Part shown: piece by piece, positions 7,806 to 17,163 of the stretch
Position numbering within the stretch: position 1 is the stretch's first letter
Layout: every line of letters starts with the position of its first letter
NCBI GenBank assembly: GCA_025453595.1
Contig: JALOQB010000002.1
Span: 1-50,646 of the forward strand
DNA length: 50,646 nucleotides
Direction: 5' to 3'
Source: Polyangiaceae bacterium
GTDB lineage: Bacteria > Myxococcota_A > Polyangia > Polyangiales > Polyangiaceae
Notes under the pieces: generated by a model
The model's database searches: none
What the model was told of the DNA's origin: nothing
Seen by the model: the letters and a program-made list of their open reading frames with translations, nothing else
Translations under genes and position numbers: made by a program

Positions 7806-9146
7806 GTGGGTGTCCAGGTCGAGGGGAACCAGCGGCGGGTGCTGCTGATCGAGGACGACGAGGACGTGGCCCTCGGGGTCCAGGGGGTGCTGCTGGGCAG
7901 CAGGCGCTTCGTGCCGGTGCATGTGTCGACCGCCGCGATGGCCCGGGAGGCCCTGGCCCGGGAGCACTTCAGCGCGGTGCTGGCCGACCTGTCCCTGCCG
8001 GACGGGGACGGCGTGGAGCTGCTGGAGGAGATCGCGCGGAGCCACCCGGGGATGGCCTTGCTCTGCCTGACCGGGCGGGACGAGAGCCACGCGACGGTCC
8101 AGGCCCTGCGCGCCGGCGCCCGGGAGTACCTGACCAAGCCGGCCAGCGCGGCGCGTATCCTGGAGGCGCTCGACAGCGTCATCGCGAGCACGTCGACGCT
8201 GACCCCCGAGCCCTCGGGCCCCCTGGGAGAATCCCCCTCGTGGCGCCGGGTGCTATCCCAGATCCACGCCGTCGCCCGGAGCCCTCGGACCACGGTGCTG
8301 TTCACCGGGGAGCCGGGGGTCGGCAAGGAAGAGGCGGCGGCGCTGGTGCACCGGCTCAGCCCCCGCAAGCAGGGGCCCTTTCTGGCGGTCAACGCCTCGT
8401 GCTTCTCCCCCTCGCTGATCGAGAGCGAGCTCTTTGGCCACGAGGCGGGGGCCTTCACCGGGGCCCAGCGGCTGCACCGGGGGCTCTTCGAGCAGGCGCA
8501 CCAGGGCACGCTGTTCCTGGACGAGATCGGCGAGATGCCCTTGCCGCTCCAGGCCCGGCTGCTGCGGGTGCTGGAGGGGCACCCGTTCCGCCGCCTGGGC
8601 GGGGAGCGCCCGGTGCAGGTCGATGTGCGGCTGGTGTGCGCCACCAACCGGCGGCTGGACGAGATGATCGGGGCCGGGACCTTCCGGGCCGATCTGTACG
8701 AGCGCCTGCGGGTCTTCGAGGTGCAGCTACCGCCGCTGCGGGAGCGCCCCGGGGACGTGGCGCTGCTGGCGCGGCACTTCACCAGCCGGCTCGCGGGTCA
8801 GCTAGGCCTGGCCACCGGAGGCCTCTCGCCGCAGGCCCTGGCTGCCCTCCAGGCCCACCCCTTCCCGGGGAACGTGCGCGAGCTGCGGAACCTGCTGGAG
8901 CGCGCCCTGTTGCTCGCCGAAGGAGGCATGATCGAGCGCCGTCACCTGGGCCTGGCCCCGCGCCGGGAGGCCGCGCAGGCCGGGCCGACGCAGGGGACGC
9001 TGGAGCAGGTGATCCGCGATCATGTGCTGCGGGTGTACGAGGCGAACGAGCAGAACGTGAGCCGCACGGCCCAACAGCTCGGGGTGTCGCGGCTGGCGCT
9101 CCGCAGGCGCCTCCAGTCGTACGGTCTGCGGCCCAGGAAGGCGTGA
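7806..9146 (+). CDS. NtrC-family sigma-54-dependent response regulator
   Basis: A 446-residue regulator with GTG start. The receiver domain (about 10-125) has acidic pocket Asp17/Asp18, phosphoacceptor Asp61 and Lys111. The AAA+ domain (about 140-370) has Walker A GEPGVGKE, an intact GAFTGA loop that contacts sigma-54, and Walker B TLFLDEIGEM. A C-terminal Fis-type helix-turn-helix (NVSRTAQQLGVSRLALRRRL) binds DNA. All key residues are present, so it should activate RpoN promoters after phosphorylation by the adjacent kinase. The Walker A Gly-Val differs from the usual Gly-Thr. The regulon is unknown. Confidence 0.95.
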   Translation: MGVQVEGNQRRVLLIEDDEDVALGVQGVLLGSRRFVPVHVSTAAMAREALAREHFSAVLADLSLPDGDGVELLEEIARSHPGMALLCLTGRDESHATVQALRAGAREYLTKPASAARILEALDSVIASTSTLTPEPSGPLGESPSWRRVLSQIHAVARSPRTTVLFTGEPGVGKEEAAALVHRLSPRKQGPFLAVNASCFSPSLIESELFGHEAGAFTGAQRLHRGLFEQAHQGTLFLDEIGEMPLPLQARLLRVLEGHPFRRLGGERPVQVDVRLVCATNRRLDEMIGAGTFRADLYERLRVFEVQLPPLRERPGDVALLARHFTSRLAGQLGLATGGLSPQALAALQAHPFPGNVRELRNLLERALLLAEGGMIERRHLGLAPRREAAQAGPTQGTLEQVIRDHVLRVYEANEQNVSRTAQQLGVSRLALRRRLQSYGLRPRKA

Positions 9147-9154
9147 TCGCCTGG

Positions 9155-11104
9155 TCAGCGACGGGCGGCGATCTCGTCGAGGAGCAGGTCGAGGAAGGCG
9201 TCGACGGGCATGGCGCCCAGCTCGCCCCGCTCCCGGGAGCGGACCCCCACCGCGTCCGCCTCGGCCTCCTTGGGGCCGACGACGCAGAGGTACGGGTAGC
9301 GCATCAACCGCGCGTTGCGGATCTTGGCCCCGAGCTTGTCCGCGCTCAGATCCGCGTCGGCGCGGATCCCCCGGGCCCGGAGCCGGTCCACGACCTTCTG
9401 GGCGTGCTCGTTGGTCTTCTCGCTGACGGTGAGCACGATGCAGTGCCGGGGGGCGATCCAGGTGGGGAAATTGCCGCCGCAGTGCTCGATGTAGACCGAC
9501 ATGAAGCGCTCCAGCGAGCCGAGGATGGCGCGGTGGAGCATGATGGGGCGGTGCTCCTTGCCGTCCTGCCCGACGTAGCTGAGCTCGAAGCGCTCCGGCA
9601 GGTTGGGGTCGAACTGGATGGTGCCGAGCTGCCAGCTGCGCTTGAGCGCATCCTTGACGTGGAACTCGATCTTGGGCCCGTAAAAGGCCCCTTCCCCGGG
9701 GAGGAACTCGAAGGGCAGACCGGCGGCCTTGAGGCCCACCTCGAGGGCGCCCTCGGCGCTGTCCCAGAGCTCGGCGGAGCCGATGCGCTTCTCCGGGCGC
9801 AGGGCCAGCTTGATGTCGATGTGGTCGAACTTGAAGGTCTGGTAGACCTCGTAAAGCATGCGGATGAAGCGCTCGATCTCGACGGAGACCTGCTCCTGGG
9901 AGCAGAAGATGTGGGCGTCATCCTGGGCGAAGCTGCGGACCCGCGACAGCCCGTGGACGGTGCCGCCGCGCTCGTAGCGGTGGAGCCGCCCGAAGTCGGC
10001 CACGCGCATGGGCAGCTCGCGGTAGGAGCGGCGCCGTGACCCGAAGATCACGCAGTGGCTGGGGCAGTTCATCGGTTTGAGGGCAAACGATTCTTGCTGC
10101 ATCACCTCGCGGACCCGGGCGCGGTTGAAGGCGTCCCGCTCCGGGTCCGGCTCGAAGCCGTCCTCGGTCCAGAGGCGGTACATGTTGTCGTTGTAGTTGC
10201 CGAGGTGGCCGCTGGTGCGGAACAGGCTGGGGTGGAAGGCCTGGGGGGTGATGACCTCGTCGTAGCCGTCGCGGTCGTAGAGGGAGCGGACGTAGGAGAC
10301 GAGCTGGTTGTAGACGTGGGCGCCGCGGGGCAAGAAGAAGGGCATCGCGGGGGCGACCTCGTCGAAGAGGAAGAGGTCGAGCTCCTTGCCGAGCTTGCGG
10401 TGGTCCCGGGCGCGGGCCTCCTCGAGGAGGCGGAGGTGCTCGTCGAGCTGGGCCCTGGTGGGGAAGGCGGTGCCGTAGACCCGCTGGAGCATGGGGTTGC
10501 GCTCGTCGCCGCGCCAGTAGGCCCCGGCGACGCTGGTGAGCTTGACCGCCCCGAGGAAGCCGGTGGAGGGCACGTGGGGGCCCTCGCAGACGTCGACCCA
10601 CTCCTGGGAGCCGCCGTGGCGGTAGAGGGAGATCTCCTCGCCCTCGGGGATCGAGCGGATGATCTCGCACTTGAAGGATTCGCCCATCTTCTCGAACATC
10701 GCCAGGGCGTCGTTGCGGGCGATGACGTCGCGACGGAACGGGGTGTTCTTCTTGATGAGGGAGGCCATCTCGGCCTCGATCCTGGCCAGATCCTGCTCGG
10801 TGAAGGCGCCGTCGGTGCGGTGGAAATCGTAGTAGAAGCCGTCTTCGACGGCGGGGCCGATGGTGACCTTGGTCCCCGGGAAGAGGCGCTGCACCGCGTC
10901 GGCCATGACGTGGGCGGCCGAGTGGCGGATGACGTCGAGGGCCTCTGGATCCGAGGAGCGCACCGGGGTCGTCCCGGGAGTCAGCAGAGCGGTGTCGACC
11001 GGAGTGTGCAGGTCAACGAGCTTCTTGCCGATCTTCACCGCCACGACGTCGTCGCTGAGCCGCCCCTCGGCAGCCAGCCATTCCCGGGGAGTTTTTCGTT
11101 CCAT
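9155..11104 (-). CDS. thrS: Threonyl-tRNA synthetase
   Basis: Charges tRNA-Thr in the cytoplasm. The product is about 649 residues, the usual length. The N-terminal TGS-like segment is followed by the editing domain with HSAAHVMADAVQ and EGFYYDF-like sequence (EDGFYYDF). The class II core has motif 2 with YERGGTVHGLSRVRSF, motif 3 at RAILGSLERF, and zinc ligands MNCPSHC and later His residues. The C-terminal anticodon-binding domain contains TVSEKTNEHAQKV. A GTG at 11116 is an alternative start; the ATG at 11104 is preceded by AGGGTGG. It is transcribed away from zwf, with a short shared upstream region. Confidence 0.97.
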   Translation of the reverse strand: MERKTPREWLAAEGRLSDDVVAVKIGKKLVDLHTPVDTALLTPGTTPVRSSDPEALDVIRHSAAHVMADAVQRLFPGTKVTIGPAVEDGFYYDFHRTDGAFTEQDLARIEAEMASLIKKNTPFRRDVIARNDALAMFEKMGESFKCEIIRSIPEGEEISLYRHGGSQEWVDVCEGPHVPSTGFLGAVKLTSVAGAYWRGDERNPMLQRVYGTAFPTRAQLDEHLRLLEEARARDHRKLGKELDLFLFDEVAPAMPFFLPRGAHVYNQLVSYVRSLYDRDGYDEVITPQAFHPSLFRTSGHLGNYNDNMYRLWTEDGFEPDPERDAFNRARVREVMQQESFALKPMNCPSHCVIFGSRRRSYRELPMRVADFGRLHRYERGGTVHGLSRVRSFAQDDAHIFCSQEQVSVEIERFIRMLYEVYQTFKFDHIDIKLALRPEKRIGSAELWDSAEGALEVGLKAAGLPFEFLPGEGAFYGPKIEFHVKDALKRSWQLGTIQFDPNLPERFELSYVGQDGKEHRPIMLHRAILGSLERFMSVYIEHCGGNFPTWIAPRHCIVLTVSEKTNEHAQKVVDRLRARGIRADADLSADKLGAKIRNARLMRYPYLCVVGPKEAEADAVGVRSRERGELGAMPVDAFLDLLLDEIAARR

Positions 11105-11236
11105 GAGGGTTGCCACCCTAGCACACGTGACCCACCTCCGGGCCCTGACAAGGCGTCGCGGCGTTGACGGGGCGCCGGGGGGTGTGGTGCCTTGGAGGCC
11201 CGCGCCCGCGGAATTTCAACGAGGAGGAGAGTCAGG

Positions 11237-12832
11237 ATGAGCATCCATGTGAAGGCCACGCCGAGCCAGTTCCCGCCGCCGATGACCAGCATGACCCCCC
11301 GCGAGCACGGCGATCCCTGCTCGATGGTGATCTTCGGCGCCACCGGCGATCTGGCCCGCCGCAAGCTCTTCGCCGCGGTCTACCACCTGGCCAAGGGGCG
11401 GCTGCTGGCCCACGATTTTCGCCTCATCGGCGTCGATCGAGCGACGATGACAGACCAGGAATTCCGCGAGCTGGTCCGCAAGAGCGTCGAGGCGTCAGAG
11501 GAGATCAGCGGCTTCGACGCGGCCATCTGGGAGGAGTTCGAGCAACGGCTCTACTACGTCCAGGGCGACCTGACGCAGACCAGCGCCTACACCGCGCTGC
11601 GGGAGCGCCTCCACGCCCTCGAAGCGCGCATCGAGGCGCGCCACGCCAACCGCTTCTTTTACCTCTCCGTCCCCCCGTTCATCTTCCGCGAGATCGTCGA
11701 TCACCTGTCCTCCAGCGGCCTCGCCCCCCGCACCGAGGACCCGAAGGGGCGCCCCTGGGCCCGGATGATCATCGAGAAGCCCTTCGGCCACGACCTCGCC
11801 TCGGCCCTGTCCCTCAACCACCTGGTGCTGAGCCACTTCAACGAGCACCAGATCTACCGGATCGATCACTACCTGGGGAAGGAGACCGTCCAGAACATCC
11901 TGGTGCTCCGGGCCGCCAACGCCATCTTCGAGCCCATCTGGAACCGCAGCCACATCAGCCACGTCCAGATCACCGCCGCCGAGACCGTCGGCGTCGAGAG
12001 CCGCGGCAACTACTACGAGCATGCCGGCGTGGTCCGCGACATGTTCCAGAACCACCTGATGCAGCTCCTCGCCCTCACCGCCATGGAGCTCCCCCACCGC
12101 ATGCAGGCCAACCTCGTCCGCGACGAGAAGGTCAAGGCCATGCGCGCCATCCGCCCCTTCACCCTCGGGGGCCTCCAGGAGACGGTCCGCGCCCAGTACG
12201 CCGCCGGCCAGATCAAGGGCAAGCCCGTGCCCGGTTACCGCGAGGAAAACGGCGTCTCCCCCTCGTCCGCGACCCCCACCTACGCCGCCCTCAAGCTGAT
12301 GATCGACAACGGGCGCTGGCGCGGTGTCCCCTTCTACCTCCGCTCCGGCAAGCGCATGGCCCGGCGCACCACCGAGATCGCCATCCAGTTCCACAAGCCC
12401 CCCTACCTCATCGACGGCCTCACCGGCCTCGAACCCGGCACCGAGGTCGACCCCAACATCCTCGTCCTCCGCGTCCAGCCCGACGACGGCGTCACCTTCC
12501 GTTTCTCCGCCAAGGCCCCCGGCGCCGCCCTCGCCCTCACCCCCGAGATCGAGGTCGCCTCCGTCGATATGGACTTCACCTACACCGAGGCCTTCGAGCA
12601 GACCCTCTCCCCGGCCTACGAGACCCTCATCCTCGACTGCATGATCGGCGACGCCACCCTCTTCACCCGCAGCGACGAGGTCGAGGCCGGATGGCACGTC
12701 ACCGACCCGCTCCTCGAGTACTGGGCCGCCAACCCCCCTACCCAGATGGCCACCTACGAGGCCGGCTCCTGGGGCCCCGAGCCCGCCGACGATCTCCTCG
12801 CCCGCGACGGCTTCGCCTGGCGCAAGCCCTGA
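11237..12832 (+). CDS. zwf: Glucose-6-phosphate 1-dehydrogenase
   Basis: Oxidises glucose 6-phosphate to 6-phosphogluconolactone with NADP, feeding the pentose phosphate pathway. The 531-residue protein has the nucleotide-binding motif FGATGDLARRKLF and the substrate signature RIDHYLGKE. Conserved downstream elements include NRSHISHVQITAAET and a GNYYEHAG segment. The start at MSIHVK is chosen for the strong GAGGAGGAGA ribosome binding site seven bases upstream. It is slightly longer than the common ~490 residues owing to an extended N-terminus. No 6-phosphogluconolactonase gene follows, unlike many zwf operons. Confidence 0.97.
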   Translation: MSIHVKATPSQFPPPMTSMTPREHGDPCSMVIFGATGDLARRKLFAAVYHLAKGRLLAHDFRLIGVDRATMTDQEFRELVRKSVEASEEISGFDAAIWEEFEQRLYYVQGDLTQTSAYTALRERLHALEARIEARHANRFFYLSVPPFIFREIVDHLSSSGLAPRTEDPKGRPWARMIIEKPFGHDLASALSLNHLVLSHFNEHQIYRIDHYLGKETVQNILVLRAANAIFEPIWNRSHISHVQITAAETVGVESRGNYYEHAGVVRDMFQNHLMQLLALTAMELPHRMQANLVRDEKVKAMRAIRPFTLGGLQETVRAQYAAGQIKGKPVPGYREENGVSPSSATPTYAALKLMIDNGRWRGVPFYLRSGKRMARRTTEIAIQFHKPPYLIDGLTGLEPGTEVDPNILVLRVQPDDGVTFRFSAKAPGAALALTPEIEVASVDMDFTYTEAFEQTLSPAYETLILDCMIGDATLFTRSDEVEAGWHVTDPLLEYWAANPPTQMATYEAGSWGPEPADDLLARDGFAWRKP

Positions 12833-12856
12833 CCCACCGGCGCCCCGCGCTCGCCC

Positions 12857-13468
12857 CTACGCATGCGGCTCCGTCGCCCTCATCGAGGGCCGCTCCCGGA
12901 ACCGATCGTACCAGGCAAAGAGCCGCGGCCTCGCCCCGCGGATGTCCCCCAGCGGCGCCCGGAACTCCAGCCATCCCAGCGCCGTCGCCGCGCTGATCTG
13001 CGCCAGATCCACCGCCTCCCCGAAGGCTCCCACCTCCGCCTCCAGCGCGTCCAGCCCCTGCAGCGCCTTCTGCGCTTGCCCCTCCAGCCACGGCTGCCAG
13101 TGCAGCCCCCCCGGGCGATGCTGGCGCTCATAAAAAACCAGGATCCCCGCGTCCAGGATCCCGTCGCTCAGCGCCTGCTGCCGCAGCACGCGCCACCGCT
13201 CCGCCCCACCCTCCGGGATCAACCGCCTGCCCCCCAGCTCGACGTCCAGGTACTCGCAGATCACAGGGGAGTCGTACAGAACTCCCCCGCCCTCCAGCAC
13301 CAGCGCCGGGATCTTGTTCAGCGGGTTCACCCCCGAGAGTACCGGATCCGCCTGCGTCGGCGCCGGCCTCAGCAGCTCGGTCTCCACCCGCTCCCTCAGC
13401 CCGAGCTCGTGCACCACCACCAGCACCTTGCGGACAAAGGGCGATGTCGGCGTGAAATACAGCTTCAT
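12857..13468 (-). CDS. Glutathione S-transferase family protein
   Basis: A 203-residue cytoplasmic protein. The N-terminal thioredoxin-like domain starts MKLYFTPTSPFVRKV, with the catalytic Ser/Tyr region in the usual place. The glutathione-binding elements NKIPALVLEGG and DSPVICEYLD (cis-Pro and Glu/Asp-Ser) are intact. An all-helical C-terminal domain follows (about 85-200). A GGAGGAGGAGG ribosome binding site directly precedes the ATG at 13468. Substrate is unknown; such enzymes conjugate glutathione to electrophiles or isomerise metabolites. It is convergent with zwf, with a 24-base gap. Confidence 0.9.
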   Translation of the reverse strand: MKLYFTPTSPFVRKVLVVVHELGLRERVETELLRPAPTQADPVLSGVNPLNKIPALVLEGGGVLYDSPVICEYLDVELGGRRLIPEGGAERWRVLRQQALSDGILDAGILVFYERQHRPGGLHWQPWLEGQAQKALQGLDALEAEVGAFGEAVDLAQISAATALGWLEFRAPLGDIRGARPRLFAWYDRFRERPSMRATEPHA

Positions 13469-13553
13469 CTTCGTGACCTCCTCCTCCCCTCCTACCACGA
13501 CCCACGGCCTCCCTCGCCCCTCGCCCAGGAGGCAAGCATCCGGGTTTCAATTG

Positions 13554-13580
13554 CAATGATGTCTCACTAGAGTGATTGCC
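13554..13580 (+). promoter_or_regulatory. Candidate operator upstream of the CobW-type gene
   Basis: An AT-rich stretch 12 bases before the CobW start contains two dyads: GCAAT and ATTGC at its ends, and TCACT-AG-AGTGA inside. They are not concentric. CobW genes are often controlled by Zur, so a metal-responsive site is plausible, but no consensus is matched exactly. Confidence 0.3.
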
Positions 13581-13591
13581 GGAGCAACACC

Positions 13592-14938
13592 ATGAGCAAC
13601 CAACCTGCAAAGATCCCGGTGACCGTGCTGACGGGCTTCCTGGGCTCGGGCAAGACGACGCTGCTGAACCGGATCCTGACCGAGCAGCACGGGCAGCGGA
13701 TCGCGGTCATCGAGAACGAGTTCGGAGAGATCGGGATCGACCAGGCGCTGGTGATCAACGCGGACGAGGAGGTGTTCGAGATGAACAACGGGTGCATCTG
13801 CTGCACCGTCCGCGGCGACCTTATCCGGATCCTGGGCAACCTGATGAAGCGCCGCGACCGCTTCGACCGGATCCTGGTCGAGACCACCGGCATGGCGGAC
13901 CCGGGGCCCGTGGCCCAGACCTTCTTCGTCGACGACGAGGTGCGCGATCTGTTCACCCTCGACGGGATCATCACGCTGGTCGACGCCAAGCACGTCAGCC
14001 TGCATCTCGACGACAGCGAGGAGTGCGCCCAGCAGATCGCCTTCGCCGACGTGCTGGTGCTCAACAAGCTCGACCTGGTGACCCCGGAGGAGGCCGACCG
14101 CATCGAGAAGCGGGTCCGCGGCATGAACGGCATGGCCCGGGTGCTGCGCAGCCAGAACGCCCAGGTGCCCCTCGACCAGGTGCTCGATGTGGGCGGCTTC
14201 GACCTCGACCGCGCCCTCGAGCGCAAGCCCACCTTCCTCTCCCCCGAGTACCCCTTCGAGTGGGTAGGGTCCTTCGAGCTGGGCGAGGGCGTCCACACCC
14301 TCGAACTCCAGGAAGGCCCCGACCCGGAGATGGACGTGCTGTGGATCGAGGCCCAGGCCGGCGCCGACCTGCTCCAGGAGGCCGAGCGGGCCCTGCGGCT
14401 CCACGAGAAGGACCCGACCCCCCTCGCCCCCGGGGGCGAGCTCGCCCCCGGCGCCTCCTTCCGCAGGCTCGACCTCGCCGCCAGCGGCCCCAAATCCTTC
14501 CCCGTTCGCGCCCCACGCCCCGGCCGTTACCTCCTCTTCACCCAGCACCTCCCCGAGGAATTTTCCCTCCAGTTCCGCGGTGCCAGGGGTGATATTTTGA
14601 CCCCAAACGATCAGCGAGCCTTCGCCGCCGCCCACTCCCACGATGACACGGTAGGCTCCGTGGGGATCCACCTGGAGGGGGCCGTGGACGGGGAGAAGCT
14701 CAACGCCTGGCTGGGGGCGCTGCTGCGGGAGAAGGGGACGGACATCTTCCGGATGAAGGGGATCCTCGACATCAAGGGGAGCGATCAGCGCTTCGTGTTC
14801 CAGGGGGTTCACATGCTGTTTGACGGCCGCGAGGAGCGCCCGTGGGGCGAGGGGCCGAGGGCGAGCGACCTGGTGTTCATCGGTCGCAACCTCGACCGGG
14901 AAGAGCTGACCGAAGGGTTCAAGCGATGCCTGGCGTGA
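13592..14938 (+). CDS. CobW/COG0523-family GTPase, probable metallochaperone
   Basis: A 448-residue G3E-family GTPase. The P-loop is [12 protein letters not shown], the metal-binding CXCC motif is in [13 protein letters not shown] (about residues 67-79), switch region VETTGMADP, and guanine specificity NKLD. The C-terminal CobW_C domain ends with [10 protein letters not shown] and [10 protein letters not shown]. Between residues ~220 and 335 there is an insertion rich in Pro/Gly, longer than in typical members. The family delivers zinc or another metal to client proteins under metal limitation. A WD40 gene overlaps its 3' end and an NiCoT-like permease lies beyond, supporting a metal-homeostasis role. 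Which metal is unknown. Confidence 0.92.
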   Translation: MSNQPAKIPVTVLTGFLGSGKTTLLNRILTEQHGQRIAVIENEFGEIGIDQALVINADEEVFEMNNGCICCTVRGDLIRILGNLMKRRDRFDRILVETTGMADPGPVAQTFFVDDEVRDLFTLDGIITLVDAKHVSLHLDDSEECAQQIAFADVLVLNKLDLVTPEEADRIEKRVRGMNGMARVLRSQNAQVPLDQVLDVGGFDLDRALERKPTFLSPEYPFEWVGSFELGEGVHTLELQEGPDPEMDVLWIEAQAGADLLQEAERALRLHEKDPTPLAPGGELAPGASFRRLDLAASGPKSFPVRAPRPGRYLLFTQHLPEEFSLQFRGARGDILTPNDQRAFAAAHSHDDTVGSVGIHLEGAVDGEKLNAWLGALLREKGTDIFRMKGILDIKGSDQRFVFQGVHMLFDGREERPWGEGPRASDLVFIGRNLDREELTEGFKRCLA

Positions 14939-15954
14939 AGCCGACCCCCGGCAAGACCGAGCTGCCGCAGCTCTGGTCCGCCGACCTGGGGGACTACGTG
15001 GTGCGGGTGGCCCCGCTGCGGGACGGCGCTGTCGCCGCGCTGACCGGTGGGGGCAAGCTGGTGCTCCTCGACCCCGAGGGGCGCCCCCGCTGGCAGGCCG
15101 AAGGGCACGGCGGCGGGGCCCTGGCGCTGGCCCTGTGCCCCTCGGCCCCCCGCATCGCGGTGGGAGGTCACGACGGCAAGGTACACCTCTACGATCTGGA
15201 GGGCGGGCAGCAGGTCACGACCCTGGAGGCCGGCAAGGGCTGGGTCGAGCAGCTCGCCTGGTCCCCCGATGGAGGGCGCATCGCCGCCAGCGCAGGCCGG
15301 GTGGCCCGGGTCTGGTCCAGCCAGGGCCAGGCGCTCCTCGAGACCGACGCGCACCCGAGCACCATCACCGGGCTCCAGTGGGGCGCCAGGGGCGTGCGGC
15401 TGGCCACCTGCTGCTACGGCGGCGTCCGGATCTGGCCCCTGAAGGCCGGCATCCAGGCCCAGCACCTGGCCTGGAAAGGCTCGCTGATCAGCCTCGCCTG
15501 GAGCCCCGACGAGAAGGTCGTGGCCTGCGGCAGCCAGGACGGCTCGGTGCACTTCTGGCGTTTGCCCAGCGGGCGCGACTCGGAGATGAGCGGGTACCGC
15601 TTCAAGCCCCGGGCCCTCGCCTGGGACAGCGCTTCATCCCTGCTGGCGACCAGCGGCGACGCCGACATCTGCGTCTGGGATTTCGGCGGCAAGGGCCCCG
15701 AAGGCACCGCCCCCCTGCAGCTCGAAGGGCACCAGGGCCTCTGCACCGAGCTGGCCTTCTCCCCGGCGCGGGCCCTGCTCGCCAGCGGCGGCCAGGACAG
15801 CGGCGTGCTGCTCTGGGAGCCCCGCAAGGGCCTGCGCCCCCTCCGCTTTGCCTTCCTGGAGGACGAGGTGACCTGCCTGCGCTGGAGCGCCCGCGGCGAC
15901 GCCCTCCTCGGCGCCGACGCCCGCGGCACCGTCCGCTGCTGGAAGACCGCCTAG
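14926..15954 (+). CDS. WD40-repeat beta-propeller protein
   Basis: A 342-residue cytoplasmic protein built of about seven WD40-like blades, with recurring endings such as [31 protein letters not shown] and [15 protein letters not shown]. It overlaps the CobW stop by 13 bases, or uses the in-frame GTG at 14935; either way translation is probably coupled. WD40 proteins are adaptors, and coupling to a COG0523 GTPase suggests it helps the GTPase recognise a client or monitors metal status. Its TAG stop shares the palindrome CTAG with the stop of the convergent permease gene. Confidence 0.88.
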   Translation: MPGVKPTPGKTELPQLWSADLGDYVVRVAPLRDGAVAALTGGGKLVLLDPEGRPRWQAEGHGGGALALALCPSAPRIAVGGHDGKVHLYDLEGGQQVTTLEAGKGWVEQLAWSPDGGRIAASAGRVARVWSSQGQALLETDAHPSTITGLQWGARGVRLATCCYGGVRIWPLKAGIQAQHLAWKGSLISLAWSPDEKVVACGSQDGSVHFWRLPSGRDSEMSGYRFKPRALAWDSASSLLATSGDADICVWDFGGKGPEGTAPLQLEGHQGLCTELAFSPARALLASGGQDSGVLLWEPRKGLRPLRFAFLEDEVTCLRWSARGDALLGADARGTVRCWKTA

Positions 15955-16559
15955 CCCTCGAAGGCCACCAGCAGCCCCATCACGATGCTCGCCAGGCTGG
16001 CCCCCACCAGCACCCCCTGGTGCATCCGCCGCGCGTGGCGCGCCGACCAGCTCAGCGCGCCCCCCAGCAGCAGCGTGATCAGCACCATCCCCGCCACCAC
16101 CCCCACCCCGAAGAGCCCCAGGTACAGCAGCGCCCCCAGCCTCGTCGGGATCGTCATCAACGCCATCAGCGCCACCCCCGCCGAGCCCGCAAGCCCGTGG
16201 ATCACACCCACCACCACCGGCCTCCAGCTCGGCATCGCCCCCGCCTCCTCCCCCTGACCGCTCGCCCGCCGCAGCCTCACCAGCTGCATCCCCCCCAGCC
16301 CCACCAGCATCGCCGCCACCAGCAGCTCGGCCCAGCGCTCGAAGGCCCCGGGCAGCCTCACCCCGGCCCCCACGATCACCAGCCCCAGCCCCAGGAACGT
16401 CACGCTGTGCCCCCCACCCCACAGCGCCGCCGTCGACACCGCCCCCTTCAGCCCCCCTCGCCCCCCCAGCAACGCCCCGATCGCCGCCAGGTGATCCGCG
16501 TCCGCCGCATGCCTCACCCCCAGCGCAAACCCCAGCACCACCGCGCTGCTCAGCTGCAT
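15951..16559 (-). CDS. NiCoT/UreH-like metal permease
   Basis: A 202-residue integral membrane protein with about six hydrophobic helices. The second half of the first region carries GVRHAADADHLAAI, which is the HX4DH signature of nickel/cobalt permeases (RHAxDADHIAAI). A further conserved GGGHSVTFLGLGL follows. It is shorter than classical NiCoT proteins (eight helices) and closer in size to UreH/HupE-like sulfite-exporter-family relatives. It probably moves Ni, Co or another divalent metal. It is convergent with the CobW-WD40 pair and has an AT-rich upstream region (16560-16620) that shares CAATTGC with the region before cobW. Confidence 0.78.
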   Translation of the reverse strand: MQLSSAVVLGFALGVRHAADADHLAAIGALLGGRGGLKGAVSTAALWGGGHSVTFLGLGLVIVGAGVRLPGAFERWAELLVAAMLVGLGGMQLVRLRRASGQGEEAGAMPSWRPVVVGVIHGLAGSAGVALMALMTIPTRLGALLYLGLFGVGVVAGMVLITLLLGGALSWSARHARRMHQGVLVGASLASIVMGLLVAFEG

Positions 16560-16764
16560 CGAAATACCACTTTCAACAAACAGTCACCTGCAACTCAATT
16601 GCGCCTTTTCAAAACGGGAAGCAAGCGCGCTGCGTATCAGGGCGGGATGGACGCGGTCCCGGGCTGAGCAAGGGCGAGAAGCGGGGGCCGTATCGAGGAG
16701 AGAAAGCGGGGATTTTTGGCCCTGGCACGGCGCTTCCAGAGGGGGACAGGCAGGAGGCACGCAG
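16560..16764. promoter_or_regulatory. Divergent intergenic region
   Basis: A 205-base gap upstream of both the leftward permease gene and the rightward lipoprotein gene. The permease-proximal 60 bases are AT-rich and contain GCAA-N5-TTGC. Near the lipoprotein gene, TGGCACG-N4-TTCC (16723-16737) resembles a sigma-54 site but lacks the essential GC at -12. A strong AGGAGG precedes the 16765 start. Confidence 0.4.
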
Positions 16765-17163
16765 ATGAGACCAGGAAGGAAGGTGTGGCTGACGCTGGTG
16801 TGGCTTGTGGGCTGTGCGGCGGAAGATCCAGCGCAGGAAGGGGCATCACCGGCGGGGCCGGTGGTGGTGCCGGACAAGCTGGATCAGGTCCAGGTGGCGC
16901 CCGGGTTCCAGTTCAACACGACGCGATCGGTGAGCCTGCGGCTGAGCGTGCCGGCCGGCGAGACGGTGCGAGGTCTGGAGCTGCGCCGGGAGAGCGGGGT
17001 GCTGGTCTACAGCGGAGGGATCCCGGCAGGCTCCGGGGTCCTGAAGCTGTCGCTCCCGCTGGGGGAGCACCAGCTGCGGGCCCGCTGGAGGGTGAGCAGC
17101 GGAGAGCAGAAGGAGACGGTGGTCGAGCTGAAGGACGGTCAGGAGATGGAGGTGTCCCCATGA
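16765..17163 (+). CDS. Small lipoprotein preceding the LruC-domain gene
   Basis: A 132-residue lipoprotein: signal peptide MRPGRKVWLTLVWLVGC with Cys at 17, then a short linker and one beta-rich domain of about 90 residues (SLRLSVPAGETVRGLELR, LKLSLPLGEHQLRARW). The fold looks Ig- or carbohydrate-binding-like, but no family is recognised. The AGGAGG site lies seven bases upstream. Its TGA overlaps the ATG of the LruC-domain gene, so the two products are made together and may interact at the cell surface. Confidence 0.75.
   Translation: MRPGRKVWLTLVWLVGCAAEDPAQEGASPAGPVVVPDKLDQVQVAPGFQFNTTRSVSLRLSVPAGETVRGLELRRESGVLVYSGGIPAGSGVLKLSLPLGEHQLRARWRVSSGEQKETVVELKDGQEMEVSP

Noticed and set aside
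13554..13580. A true Zur box upstream of the CobW-type gene
   Set aside because: The dyads are not concentric and do not match a known Zur consensus, so only a low-confidence operator is reported.
16723..16737. TGGCACG-N4-TTCC as a second sigma-54 promoter
   Set aside because: The essential GC at -12 is CC, and the start site would fall on the ribosome binding site of the following gene.
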